The translations under genes and the position numbers were made by a program. Shown here piece after piece: positions 15,733-24,116 of a stretch of DNA of 64,000 nt; positions within the stretch are counted from its first letter, which is position 1, and each line of letters opens with the position of its first letter. The notes under the pieces are model-generated. The model searched no databases. It had not been told where the DNA came from and worked only from the letters and a program-made list of their open reading frames with translations. The DNA is taken from the NCBI GenBank assembly GCA_945906105.1, contig CAMDQO010000009.1:26036-90035 (forward strand), read 5' to 3'. The DNA comes from Novosphingobium sp. Chol11. GTDB taxonomy: Bacteria; Pseudomonadota; Alphaproteobacteria; Sphingomonadales; Sphingomonadaceae.

Positions 15733-16514
15733 GGCCGCAGCACCCAGCCACCATCGACGTGGATTGTCTGACCGGTGATCCATGCACCTGCCTCTGAACA
15801 CAGCAGCAGCAGGGTGCCAACCAGTTCATCAGGCTCACCGCGCGGACGCATGGCGCAGGTCATGCTCAGGTACTGGATGAAGGGCGAATCATCAGGCACC
15901 AGCAGCTTGCCCGCATCCGATTTGACATTGCCCGGCGCAATTGCGTTGCAGGTGATGCCATCCTTGCCGAACTGCTTGGCAAGGCTGGTGGTCAGGCCGA
16001 CCAGCGCCAGCTTGGTGATGCCGTAAAGCCCGCTGGCCGGAAAAGCGCCGCCGCTGGTCTGGTTGACGATACGCCCGCCACCGCGCCCGCGCATCGAAGG
16101 AACGACCGCACGTGAACAGAGCAATGCGCCCTCAAGATTGACGGCAAAAGCCTTGTGCCATGCGTCCATGCTGACGGTTTCGAAATTATCATAGCTGATA
16201 TCGACCATTAGCGCGGCATTGTTGACCAGCACATCAACGCCGCCGAATGCCTTAATTGCCGCAGCCGCCATGGCGAGGGTGCTTGCCTCATTGGCGACAT
16301 CGACCTGAACGCCGATAGCTTTGCCGCCGCCCGCGACGATTTCTTCGGCAACTGTCTGAGCGCCTGCCTCATTAAGGTCAGCCACGACCACTGATGCCCC
16401 TGCATTGGCGAGTCCCAGTGCATAGGCCCGGCCTATCGAGTTGCCGCGTCCGCCAGCACCGGTGACGACGGCCACTTTGCCATCAAGGCGGAACTGATCA
16501 AGATTGAAGCTCAT
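15729..16514 (-). CDS. SDR-family oxidoreductase downstream of fbiC
   Basis: A 261-residue short-chain dehydrogenase. The glycine motif is extended (TGAGGRGNSIG), followed by NNAA, the active-site YGITK and IHVDGGW. AGAGGGATATC precedes the ATG at 16514. It converges on fbiC with a four-base overlap, so it is not in the cof operon, but the tight packing suggests it arrived with, or stayed beside, the island. NAD(P)H dependence is expected and the substrate is unknown. Confidence 0.85.
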   Translation of the reverse strand: MSFNLDQFRLDGKVAVVTGAGGRGNSIGRAYALGLANAGASVVVADLNEAGAQTVAEEIVAGGGKAIGVQVDVANEASTLAMAAAAIKAFGGVDVLVNNAALMVDISYDNFETVSMDAWHKAFAVNLEGALLCSRAVVPSMRGRGGGRIVNQTSGGAFPASGLYGITKLALVGLTTSLAKQFGKDGITCNAIAPGNVKSDAGKLLVPDDSPFIQYLSMTCAMRPRGEPDELVGTLLLLCSEAGAWITGQTIHVDGGWVLRP

Positions 16515-16624
16515 GAAAGATATCCCTCTGGGCTGGCTGATGCGCCAGCCATATGCCGATCAGCCTTGAGCCTAGCCCAATTTTCAGGAAGGAAAAGTTC
16601 AGCCGGAACGGGGGGGCGATATCG

Positions 16625-17578
16625 CTAGAATTGGTCAGCGATATTCAGCAGGGCGGTCAGTTTTTTGGGAGCTACAGCCTGCCAGCTGCGCTGCAACCAC
16701 ACGCTGATGGCCTGCCAATCATTATCCCCCAGATCCAGCCGGATCGCGATCCAGTCACCGCCAAAATAGGCGGGGCGATAATAGCGGGCAGCGTCCATTT
16801 CGATCAGCTGCTGCTGCTCATCAAGCCCGCTGATCTTGACCAGCAGTGCCAGCTTGCCATCGCCGTGGTGGTCGCGGCTGATGTAAGCGAACTTCTTGCC
16901 CTTCACGATGCCGAAGCAGGGCATGCCATGAGACACAACTTCGTCCGCTTCCGGCTGCGCCATGGCGATTGCGCGGACCTGATCAATCACGCTTTCGGGT
17001 GAGCGCTCGCGTGACACCAGATCGGCGAGGCAGCGGGAATAGAGTTGATGCTCGGCGATCAGAACGCGCGAGGCCAGCTTATCCGGTGTGTCATCCGGCA
17101 GGACGGCCACTAGTGTCTGACCCAGAATAGGTCCGTCATCTAGTTCCGCAGTCACGACATGGACGGTGCAGCCGCCATGACTGTCACCGGCTTCCAGCGC
17201 TCGTTCGTGGGTGTGAAGGCCAGTGTATCTGGGCAGCAACGAGGGGTGGATATTGATCATCCGACCCTGCCAAGCGCTGACAAATTCCGCTGTCAGGATG
17301 CGCATATAACCGGCCAGCGCGACATATTCCGCACCACTCGACCTGATCGCCGAGTCCATCGCCATATCATGGTCCGCGCGCGTCATGCCCTTGTGGGACA
17401 GAGCGAAAGTGGCGACACCTTCAGCTACGGCAAGTTTCAGGCCGCCGGCATCCGGGTTGTTGCTGGCGACCAGCACGATCTCATAGGGGCAGCTTTCGTC
17501 ACGACTGGCATAAAGCAATGCTGCCATATTGGTGCCGCTGCCTGAGATGAGCACGGCGACTTTTGCCCTCTCAGCCAA
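16625..17578 (-). CDS. purN: phosphoribosylglycinamide formyltransferase fused to a YjbR/MmcQ domain
   Basis: A 317-residue protein. Residues 1 to about 195 are PurN, the third step of purine synthesis: [15 protein letters not shown], the folate/catalytic block [21 protein letters not shown] (Asn and His) and the catalytic Asp in ELDDGPILG. Residues from about 205 on resemble the MmcQ/YjbR family ([37 protein letters not shown]). Ordinary PurN is about 190-215 residues, so the tail is a true addition in the same frame. The start is a TTG at 17578 overlapping the purM stop by eight bases. The role of the tail is unknown. Confidence 0.88.
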   Translation of the reverse strand: MAERAKVAVLISGSGTNMAALLYASRDESCPYEIVLVASNNPDAGGLKLAVAEGVATFALSHKGMTRADHDMAMDSAIRSSGAEYVALAGYMRILTAEFVSAWQGRMINIHPSLLPRYTGLHTHERALEAGDSHGGCTVHVVTAELDDGPILGQTLVAVLPDDTPDKLASRVLIAEHQLYSRCLADLVSRERSPESVIDQVRAIAMAQPEADEVVSHGMPCFGIVKGKKFAYISRDHHGDGKLALLVKISGLDEQQQLIEMDAARYYRPAYFGGDWIAIRLDLGDNDWQAISVWLQRSWQAVAPKKLTALLNIADQF

Positions 17579-18674
17579 AATGGGTCGCTTCCCAGACACC
17601 GCGTGAACTCCAGACTTCGTCAGCGCCCTGAACCGTGCAGCCGCGTGGCCCAGCTTCGATTCCGCCAATGACATAAACAGTCTCACCGGCTGCTTCGAGA
17701 TCGGCCTGCACACTGGCAACATCATCTGCCGCTACCGCCAGCACCATACCCACACCGCAGTTGAATGTGCGCGCCATTTCCTCGGGCTCGATATTCCCCT
17801 GTGCTTGCAGGAAAGCCATCAGTCTGGGCTGCTCCCACGCACCGGCGTCAATCCGGGCATGAAGATGCTTTGGCAGCACGCGTGGCACGTTTTCCAGCAG
17901 GCCGCCGCCAGTAATATGGGCAAGGGCGTGGATACGGCCAGAGCGGATCACCGGCAGCAGGCTCTTCACGTATATCCGCGTCGGCTCGATCAGGTGGTCG
18001 ATCAGCAGGCGGTCAGCATCGAACAGGGCAGGGCGGTCAAGTTTCCAGCCCTTGTCAGCCGCCAGCCGCCGGACCAGCGAATAGCCGTTGGAATGGACAC
18101 CCGAACTGGCAAGGCCGAGCAGAATATCACCCTCGGCCACCTTGTCACCGGTCAGCTGTTCGCCGCGTTCCACCGCGCCGACGCAGAAGCCGGCCAGATC
18201 ATAGTCACCAGCGGCATACATCCCCGGCATCTCCGCCGTTTCGCCGCCGATCAGCGCGCATCCGGAAATCTTGCAACCCTCGGCAATTCCGGCGACCACG
18301 CGTTCAGCGATGCCACTATCGAGTTTTCCAGTGGCGAAGTAATCAAGGAACAGCAGCGGTTCTGCGCCTTGCACGATCAGATCGTTGACGCACATGGCGA
18401 CGAGATCGATGCCGATCTGGTCATGCCGGTCGTAATCAATGGCCAGTTTTACTTTGGTGCCAACACCGTCATTGGCGGCGACTAGCAATGGGTCTTTGTA
18501 TCCTGCAGCTTTCAGATCGAAGAAGCCGCCAAAGCCGCCAAGCTCTGCGTCTGCGCCGGGACGGGCGGTGGCTTTTGCCAGCGGCGCGATGGCTTTCACC
18601 AATGCGTTTCCAGCGGCGATAGAGACGCCAGCTTGCGCATAGCTGTAGCTCTTTGGGGAAGGTTTATCAGACAT
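17571..18674 (-). CDS. purM: phosphoribosylformylglycinamidine cyclo-ligase
   Basis: A 367-residue AIR synthetase, fifth step of purine synthesis. Features: [16 protein letters not shown] at the N-terminus, the ATP-binding [37 protein letters not shown] and the glycine-rich [13 protein letters not shown]. The ATG at 18674 is preferred because AGGCGG precedes it and the family N-terminus follows. Overlaps purN downstream; both are co-transcribed. Confidence 0.96.
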   Translation of the reverse strand: MSDKPSPKSYSYAQAGVSIAAGNALVKAIAPLAKATARPGADAELGGFGGFFDLKAAGYKDPLLVAANDGVGTKVKLAIDYDRHDQIGIDLVAMCVNDLIVQGAEPLLFLDYFATGKLDSGIAERVVAGIAEGCKISGCALIGGETAEMPGMYAAGDYDLAGFCVGAVERGEQLTGDKVAEGDILLGLASSGVHSNGYSLVRRLAADKGWKLDRPALFDADRLLIDHLIEPTRIYVKSLLPVIRSGRIHALAHITGGGLLENVPRVLPKHLHARIDAGAWEQPRLMAFLQAQGNIEPEEMARTFNCGVGMVLAVAADDVASVQADLEAAGETVYVIGGIEAGPRGCTVQGADEVWSSRGVWEATHFG

Positions 18675-18775
18675 TGCCAGCCGCCTAGCCTTTTCGCGCT
18701 TGGATTTCCACGGATGATTGGGCAATAGGATTGTGGTTTTCCCCGATGGTAGTCGCAACTCCCCCTTCAAGCCTC

Positions 18776-20050
18776 ATGGCACACCGGCACGGCCGGGCCG
18801 CGCAAATCGGTTTTGGGCTGGTTGTGCTGGCAGCAATCGGGCTGGCAATCGCTGGTCCAGCGCGGCTTTTTGCGCAAATTGAAGGCGATCGCGGCATTGC
18901 CCCTGTAGCGGTCACGAACGATATCGAAGTCAGCGGAATCGATGTGAATGTCACCGGCAAGAACGCTGATGAGGCGCGTAATTCCGGCTGGGTTGAGGCC
19001 AAGCGCAAGGCCTGGATCAAACTGGGCGGCGCGGCGATGCCCGATGGCCAGCTCGATTCGCTGGTTTCAGCAATAGTTGTCGAGCAGGAACAGATCGGCC
19101 CGCGCCGCTATATTGCCAGGCTGGGCGTGGTGTTTGATCGTGCCCGAGCCGGGCAATATGTCGGTTCAGGCGATGGCGGGCCGTCCACTCATTCAGCACC
19201 GATGTTGACCCTGCCGGTGCTCTATTCGGGAGGAACGGTGCAGGTCTATGAAGTGCGCGGTCCCTGGCAGAACGCCTGGGCGCAATTCAAGGCGGGGGCG
19301 AGCGGCATAGACTATGTCCGGCCCGCAGGCGGCGGCGGCGATTCGCTGCTGATGAATGCCGGGCAGACCGGCAGGCGCAGCCGCTCGTGGTGGAGCAATA
19401 TCCTCAGCTCGTTCAATGCCTCAGACACGCTGTTTCCGGTTGCGAGGCTGGAGCGGCAATGGCCGGGCGGTCCGATCCGCGGGACGTTTACTGCACGTTA
19501 TGGGCCGGACAACAATTATCTCGGTTCCTTCACGCTTAACGCAAATGACGAGGCCGGACTTCCCGCCATGCTGAACGAGGCGGTGAAGCGGCTTGATGGG
19601 CTATATAATGATGCCTTGAGCAAGGGCTTGCTACGCCCCGATCCAACCTTGAATGCCCAGCCGACGCTTGATCCGGCAATAGCCGCCTTGATTGCCGCAG
19701 CCGCCAAGGCTGACGCTGCGGCCAATCCTGCTGATGGCCCCTTAACGGTAGCCACACCCGGAGCGGCAACGCCTGCACCAACGCCTACGCCGACACCGAC
19801 CGTCGAGGCAAAAATCACCTCGATCACCGTGCAGTTCGCCTCACCTGATGCCAAGGCCGTCGATTCGGCGCTGTCCTCTGTCCGCTCTGTCCCAGGGGTG
19901 CGCGGGGCATCCACCAGCAGCCTTGCCATGGGCGGCACATCAGTGATGCGAGTCAGCTTCGCCGGCTCGCTCGATGATTTGCGCGATGCCTTGCGCGCAC
20001 GGGGCTGGTCGGTTTCTGCTGGCAGCAATGCACTTAGTATCCGGCGCTGA
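18776..20050 (+). CDS. exported protein of unknown function beside hdaA (DUF2066-like N-terminus)
   Basis: A protein of about 424 residues with an N-terminal membrane or signal segment (GFGLVVLAAIGLAIAGPARLF). Residues about 45-130 (ARNSGWVEAKRKAWIKLGG) faintly recall DUF2066 proteins. A low-complexity Ala/Pro/Thr linker (TPAPTPTPTPTVEAK) separates it from a C-terminal alpha/beta module of about 80 residues that could resemble a heavy-metal-associated fold but has no CxxC. Starts at 18731 (TTG) and 18746 (ATG) are also open. It is five bases upstream of hdaA on the same strand and divergent from purM. Function not known. Confidence 0.75.
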   Translation: MAHRHGRAAQIGFGLVVLAAIGLAIAGPARLFAQIEGDRGIAPVAVTNDIEVSGIDVNVTGKNADEARNSGWVEAKRKAWIKLGGAAMPDGQLDSLVSAIVVEQEQIGPRRYIARLGVVFDRARAGQYVGSGDGGPSTHSAPMLTLPVLYSGGTVQVYEVRGPWQNAWAQFKAGASGIDYVRPAGGGGDSLLMNAGQTGRRSRSWWSNILSSFNASDTLFPVARLERQWPGGPIRGTFTARYGPDNNYLGSFTLNANDEAGLPAMLNEAVKRLDGLYNDALSKGLLRPDPTLNAQPTLDPAIAALIAAAAKADAAANPADGPLTVATPGAATPAPTPTPTPTVEAKITSITVQFASPDAKAVDSALSSVRSVPGVRGASTSSLAMGGTSVMRVSFAGSLDDLRDALRARGWSVSAGSNALSIRR

Positions 20051-20054
20051 ACTG

Positions 20055-20672
20055 ATGACCCAGATTCCGCTGCCTCTCGCGCTTCGGGCGGGGAGCAATC
20101 CTTCACGTATCGTCGTAGGTGCGGGCAATTCTGCCGTGCTTGATGCTTTTTCGCGGGCTGCCGACTGGCCGTTTCGCACCGCCGTGCTGTTTGGCCCACC
20201 GCGCGCTGGCAAATCGCTGCTGGCGCGCTGGTTTGCGACAAGCGGGCAGGGTGAGGCTATCGACGATGCTGATAAGCTGGACGAGGCCGACCTGTTCCAC
20301 CGCTGGAACCGTGCGCAGGAAAGCGGGCTGCCACTGCTCATCGTGGCCAATGCGCCCGATGGCGGCTGGAAAATTACTTTGCCAGACCTCGCATCGCGGC
20401 TGGGATCGGCGTTGCACCTCGAAATCGGCGAGCCGGATGACGCTATGCTGGCTGATCTGATTGCGGTCCATGCCGAAATGCGCGGGCTTGCTCTGGGGCC
20501 AGATGCGGGTGCCTATCTTGTCCCGCGCGCTACGCGTTCCCATTTGGGTGCAGAGAAGCTGGTCAGTGTGATCGACCGGCTGAGCCTTGAACGCAAACAG
20601 GCACCGACATTGGCGATCTGGCGCGATGCGCTGGAGGAGATCCACGGGGTAGCGCAGCCGCGCTTGCTTTGA
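20055..20672 (+). CDS. hdaA: DnaA-like regulatory protein HdaA
   Basis: A 205-residue AAA+ protein related to domain III of DnaA without the DNA-binding domain. The Walker A segment is FGPPRAGKSLLARWF (about residues 46-60), with a Walker B-like AIDDADKL after it and a C-terminal lid (HLGAEKLVSVIDRLSLE). Family members promote hydrolysis of DnaA-ATP after replication starts. Its place next to purMN is usual for alphaproteobacteria. The ATG follows the upstream stop by four bases, so the two genes are probably one transcript. Confidence 0.88.
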   Translation: MTQIPLPLALRAGSNPSRIVVGAGNSAVLDAFSRAADWPFRTAVLFGPPRAGKSLLARWFATSGQGEAIDDADKLDEADLFHRWNRAQESGLPLLIVANAPDGGWKITLPDLASRLGSALHLEIGEPDDAMLADLIAVHAEMRGLALGPDAGAYLVPRATRSHLGAEKLVSVIDRLSLERKQAPTLAIWRDALEEIHGVAQPRLL

Positions 20673-20699
20673 CGGGGCAATTGGGGAAGAATTGCAGCG

Positions 20700-21407
20700 A
20701 TGTTTAACGAGCTGACCGACTATCTTGATTCCATCGTTGCCCGCGATCCGGCTCCGCGTTCGCGCTGGGAAGTGCTGCTCTATCCGGGCGTTCTGGCGGT
20801 GGGAATGCACCGGATTGCACACTGGCTGTTTGAAGCACGGCTCTATTTTCTCGCCCGCTTTATCAACCACTGGTCGCGCGCCATGACGGCAATTGATATT
20901 CATCCGGGTGCGAAGATCGGCAGGCACCTGTTTATCGACCACGGTTTTACCGTGATCGGTGAGACGGCGGAGATCGGCAATAATGTGACGATCTATCAAT
21001 GCGTCACACTCGGCGGGACCAATCCGGCCAATGGTGTGGGCGGCAAGCGCCACCCAACCCTGCTCGATAATGTCATCGTCGGATCGGGCGCGCAGATCCT
21101 TGGGCCGATCACCGTCGGTCCGCGCGCGCGGATCGGTGCCAATGCCGTAGTGACCGACGATGTGCCCGAAGGCGCGACAATGATCGGCCTCAAGGCACGG
21201 TCAACTTTGGTGGCGGTCGAAACCTGGGCCAAGGAATTCATGCCCTATGGCACACCCTGCAAAGAGCCGTGTGAGCCAGGCGGAAAGCGATTCGAAGATC
21301 TGGAGCTGGAACTGACCGCGCTCAAGGCGCAGGTCGAGTTGCTACTGGCTGATCGCAGCGCCACCAAGCCGGAAAGCCCGGCACCACGCAAGCGCACAAG
21401 GGTCTAA
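20700..21407 (+). CDS. cysE: serine O-acetyltransferase
   Basis: A 235-residue left-handed beta-helix acetyltransferase that makes O-acetylserine for cysteine synthesis. It has the short EpsC-like N-terminus (PGVLAVGMHRIAHWLF), then the hexapeptide repeats with the active-site His (IDIHPGAKIGRHLFIDHG, TVIGETAEIGNNVTIYQCV, TLGGT) and a C-terminal tail of about 55 residues with a short heptad-like stretch. GGGGAAG lies twelve bases upstream. Confidence 0.93.
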   Translation: MFNELTDYLDSIVARDPAPRSRWEVLLYPGVLAVGMHRIAHWLFEARLYFLARFINHWSRAMTAIDIHPGAKIGRHLFIDHGFTVIGETAEIGNNVTIYQCVTLGGTNPANGVGGKRHPTLLDNVIVGSGAQILGPITVGPRARIGANAVVTDDVPEGATMIGLKARSTLVAVETWAKEFMPYGTPCKEPCEPGGKRFEDLELELTALKAQVELLLADRSATKPESPAPRKRTRV

Positions 21408-21434
21408 GCAAGGATGGCGCTGGGCGGAGCAGGC

Positions 21435-21785
21435 ATGAGTGGCTCCGGCGCTCAGATCCTTGCATTCTCGCCGCACCGCAATGTTCAGATTGGCTTTGAT
21501 CGGCAGGAACTGACGCGCATCCTCGATATTTATGGCCGCATGGTCGCCGCCGGGTTCTGGCGTGACTATGCCATGGACTTTGGCCGAGAAGCCGCCAGCT
21601 TCAGCGCTTTTCGCCGCGCTGCAGAGCGACCGCAGACTCGGATCGAGAAGCGGCCCGAACTGCGCAGCCGCCAAGGCATGTGGACTTTGTTTGGTGAGGG
21701 AGGGCAGGTGCTCAAGCGGGGGCATGAGCTGGCCGGAGTGCTGTTTCCGCTGGAGCGGCGCTTGCTCAAGCTGGTTGAGGACTGA
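21435..21785 (+). CDS. DUF2794 family protein
   Basis: A 116-residue protein of a small family I know from alphaproteobacteria. Diagnostic stretch: IGFDRQELTRILDIYGRMVA followed by WRDYAMDFGREAASFSAFRR. The ATG at 21435 is preferred over 21414 because GGAG is seven bases upstream and the family starts there. It lies 28 bases after cysE on the same strand. No function is established. Confidence 0.85.
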   Translation: MSGSGAQILAFSPHRNVQIGFDRQELTRILDIYGRMVAAGFWRDYAMDFGREAASFSAFRRAAERPQTRIEKRPELRSRQGMWTLFGEGGQVLKRGHELAGVLFPLERRLLKLVED

Positions 21786-21826
21786 AGCAGTAATAGCTCG
21801 CATTCAAATCTGCTACCGCCCTCATC

Positions 21827-21868
21827 CCTTTGAGGGAAGAGGGCGGGCCTTTGAGGGAAGAGGGCGGG
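21827..21868. repeat. two tandem 21-base repeats
   Basis: The unit CCTTTGAGGGAAGAGGGCGG plus a final G occurs twice without a gap (21827-21847 and 21848-21868), between the DUF2794 gene and the convergent membrane protein gene. Two exact copies imply a recent slip duplication. No coding role is seen. Confidence 0.9.
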
Positions 21869-21890
21869 ATGAATTCGGTACTGCAAATTG

Positions 21891-22934
21891 TCAGCCCATG
21901 GCAGCGACAGGCAGCCTCGTCCGCACATTATCAGGCAATTGCCCAACCACCGCATTGCGGATCGGCGTCCAGAAAGCGGAGAGCGAGAGCAGCGCTGATC
22001 CAATCACCAGACCGGTGATAGCGACATTGAGTTCAACCACACCGAACTGGCGGAACAGGAAGGTCATGGCGATCAGCACATAGGCCAGCGCCGAGACCAG
22101 CAAAGCGCGCCGGTCCACCGCAAGCGCCACCAGTCCCATCAGCACATAGACGGCGATCACGCCAAATGCCGCAGCCGGGGCAATGTTCTCGCCATGGTTT
22201 ACACCAATCCAGTTGAACAGAGGATGGGCAATCATCGGCGCGGCAAGCAGGTGGAGCCAGAAGGCAACATCGCTGCGCCTGGTTTCGCGGGCGCGGTCTG
22301 TCATGTCCCAGCGCATAGCGACGGTGAAAACGGCTAAGCCCGCGATGAACACCAGTGGCAGGAGAATGCGTTCAGCATCTTGGGCCTCGGGTTTGATGAA
22401 GGCTGTCGCGATTAGTGCGATTACCGTAGCAGAAGCAGCAGCAGCTCCTGCCGCAACGGTGATTGGCACCATGAATCGCCGCCAGTGCAGCCATGCTCCA
22501 GCCGCAACAAAGGCGGCTACTCCGGCAGCGCAGAGTGTGGTTTGGGTAACGGACATGTTCGGATCATAGGCATCGAGAATGCCAATGGGGATCGCAGCCA
22601 GACCGGCGGCAAAGGCCAGCAACAGCACAATTGAGGGTAGAGCCATGTGGCGCTGGCGGGTGAAATATTCAGCCATACCCCACGCGGCCAGCGCAACCAG
22701 CGCCCCGCCAACTCCCGGCGCAATCGCCTGACCAATTGAACCAACTGCCATGATCAGCAGAGCGGCCGCGATGGTCACGAAAATATCGTTGAAGCCGGTG
22801 ATGAGGCGGAAATGCTCTTCATCGGCGGATGATCCGGCGCGCTGGCCGGAAACGTGCGAGCGCAATGCCTCGGCAGCGTCATGGCTGAGTGCGCCAGCCG
22901 CAACGGCGGATTGAAGATCTGATTCTGAATACAT
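21891..22934 (-). CDS. polytopic membrane protein of unknown function
   Basis: A 347-residue inner-membrane protein. A soluble N-terminus of about 45 residues (helical, AAGALSHDAAEALRSHVSG) precedes nine or ten hydrophobic segments, among them TIAAALLIMAVGSIGQAI and SALAYVLIAMTFLFRQF. It somewhat resembles DUF2157-type proteins but I cannot name it with confidence. Its Shine-Dalgarno lies inside a 12-bp perfect hairpin directly upstream (22936-22969), so translation may be controlled. It stands alone between a porin/SDR region and cysE. Confidence 0.8.
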   Translation of the reverse strand: MYSESDLQSAVAAGALSHDAAEALRSHVSGQRAGSSADEEHFRLITGFNDIFVTIAAALLIMAVGSIGQAIAPGVGGALVALAAWGMAEYFTRQRHMALPSIVLLLAFAAGLAAIPIGILDAYDPNMSVTQTTLCAAGVAAFVAAGAWLHWRRFMVPITVAAGAAAASATVIALIATAFIKPEAQDAERILLPLVFIAGLAVFTVAMRWDMTDRARETRRSDVAFWLHLLAAPMIAHPLFNWIGVNHGENIAPAAAFGVIAVYVLMGLVALAVDRRALLVSALAYVLIAMTFLFRQFGVVELNVAITGLVIGSALLSLSAFWTPIRNAVVGQLPDNVRTRLPVAAMG

Positions 22935-22935
22935 T

Positions 22936-22969
22936 GGGCATCCTCCCCTGTGATAGCGGGAGGATGCCC
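22936..22969 (-). promoter_or_regulatory. hairpin sequestering the Shine-Dalgarno of the membrane protein gene
   Basis: Perfect 12-base arms GGGCATCCTCCC (22936-22947) and GGGAGGATGCCC (22958-22969) with a 10-base loop. On the minus-strand mRNA the start-proximal arm contains GGGAGG, seven bases before the ATG, fully paired in the stem. The structure could block ribosomes until melted or bound; alternatively it is a DNA operator. It has no T-run and lies before, not after, a gene. Confidence 0.6.
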
Positions 22970-23012
22970 CAAGTGTATTACTGCGTCAATACAGTAAAGC
23001 GTGATACCGCGC

Positions 23013-23921
23013 TTACTTGCCCGCCAGCTTCATCAGCGCTTCGAGTGCCCACTGCGATTGCTCCATGCCGCTCTGCACGACCTGGTCCCCGCTGCGATCA
23101 CTGATGCGGTTCCATGCTGCAGCAAAGCCTTCAACGGTCTGTTCATCCTTGGGCAGGGCAACGCCATGAGTCATGGTGACGAAAGCGCTCTGATAAACGC
23201 CTGCACCTGCGCCAACGATGGCATTAGTCGGGGCGTCATCCGAAACCAGATACAGCGCGGCAGGAGCGACCGATTCAGGGCTGAAGGCCTTGAAGGCTTC
23301 TTCCGGGAAGATATCCTGCGTCATGCGGGTGCCCGCTGTTGGCGCGAGCGAATTGACGCGAATGTTATACTTCGCGCCTTCAAGATAGAGCGTCTTGGCC
23401 AGACCGACCATGCCCAGCTTGGCCGCACCATAATTCGCCTGGCCGAAATTACCGCCTAGCCCAGTGGAGGATGTTGTCATCAAAATGCGACCGTAATTCT
23501 GCTCGCGCATGGTTTCCCACACCGCCTTGGAAGCATTAGCCGCGCCGCTTAGATGAACCTTGACCACTAGATCGAAATCCATCGGCTCCATCTTGACGAA
23601 AGTCTTGTCACGCAGGATGCCCGCATTGTTGATCAGGATATGAACACCGCCCCAGGCTTCCTTGGCCTTGGTGACCATTTCGGTCATTTGCGCATATTCG
23701 GTAACGCTGCCGCCATTGGACATTGCCTCGCCGCCAGCCGCCTTGATTTCTTCCACCACCAGCAAGGCCGCGTCTGAATGACCGGTGCCATCACGCGATG
23801 CGCCAAGATCATTGACCACGACCTTCGCCCCGCGCCGCGCCAGTTCCATCGCATAAGCCCGGCCCAGACCACCGCCAGCTCCCGTGACGATTGCGACTTT
23901 GTCCTTGAACGAAATGGTCAT
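23013..23921 (-). CDS. SDR-family protein, (R)-3-hydroxyacyl-CoA dehydrogenase-like
   Basis: A 302-residue dehydrogenase of the type forming the N-terminal part of multifunctional enzyme 2. Motifs: TGAGGGLGRAYAMELA, VVNDLG, NNAGILRDKTFVKM, STGLGGNFGQANYGAAKLG with the catalytic Tyr and Lys. The C-terminal 50 residues extend beyond a minimal SDR. The ATG at 23921 directly precedes the first strand. Likely role: fatty-acid or side-chain beta-oxidation in the cytoplasm; exact substrate unknown. Confidence 0.87.
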   Translation of the reverse strand: MTISFKDKVAIVTGAGGGLGRAYAMELARRGAKVVVNDLGASRDGTGHSDAALLVVEEIKAAGGEAMSNGGSVTEYAQMTEMVTKAKEAWGGVHILINNAGILRDKTFVKMEPMDFDLVVKVHLSGAANASKAVWETMREQNYGRILMTTSSTGLGGNFGQANYGAAKLGMVGLAKTLYLEGAKYNIRVNSLAPTAGTRMTQDIFPEEAFKAFSPESVAPAALYLVSDDAPTNAIVGAGAGVYQSAFVTMTHGVALPKDEQTVEGFAAAWNRISDRSGDQVVQSGMEQSQWALEALMKLAGK

Positions 23922-24036
23922 GTCTGAGTCTCCATTTGGGCCGCTTAGGGCTGAATTATGTGGGGCGGAATGGCACTTCACTGCCCGAGATTCAACTGCC
24001 AAGAATTGCCGCTACGGCGAAGCGGACGTGCAAATG

Positions 24037-24060
24037 TGACACGTGTCAAGAATGTGTCAC
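24037..24060. promoter_or_regulatory. palindrome cluster upstream of the porin gene
   Basis: A perfect 12-base palindrome TGACACGTGTCA (24037-24048) is followed five bases later by another half-site GTGTCAC. It lies about 70 bases before the porin ATG, in a 195-base divergent gap otherwise without visible features. A regulator site is plausible but its protein is unknown. Confidence 0.4.
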
Positions 24061-24116
24061 CAAACCGTCGTAGGACCGCAATCGAATCGTCATTGAGTTC
24101 GCAGGGAGTGTTGAAA

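Noticed and set aside
16531..16550. GGCTGG...CCAGCC hairpin upstream of the SDR gene as a terminator
   Set aside because: Stem of six bases, no T-run, and it lies before rather than after the SDR gene.
20103..21053. Minus-strand frame of 316 codons over hdaA and cysE
   Set aside because: Antisense to two genes with intact motifs; no domain or ribosome-binding site seen.
21827..21868. Tandem repeat as a CRISPR array
   Set aside because: Two directly abutting units without spacers; no cas genes are in the window.
22978..22997. TTACTG...CAGTAA repeat downstream of the SDR gene
   Set aside because: Only six-base arms with a long loop and no T-run; too weak to call a terminator.
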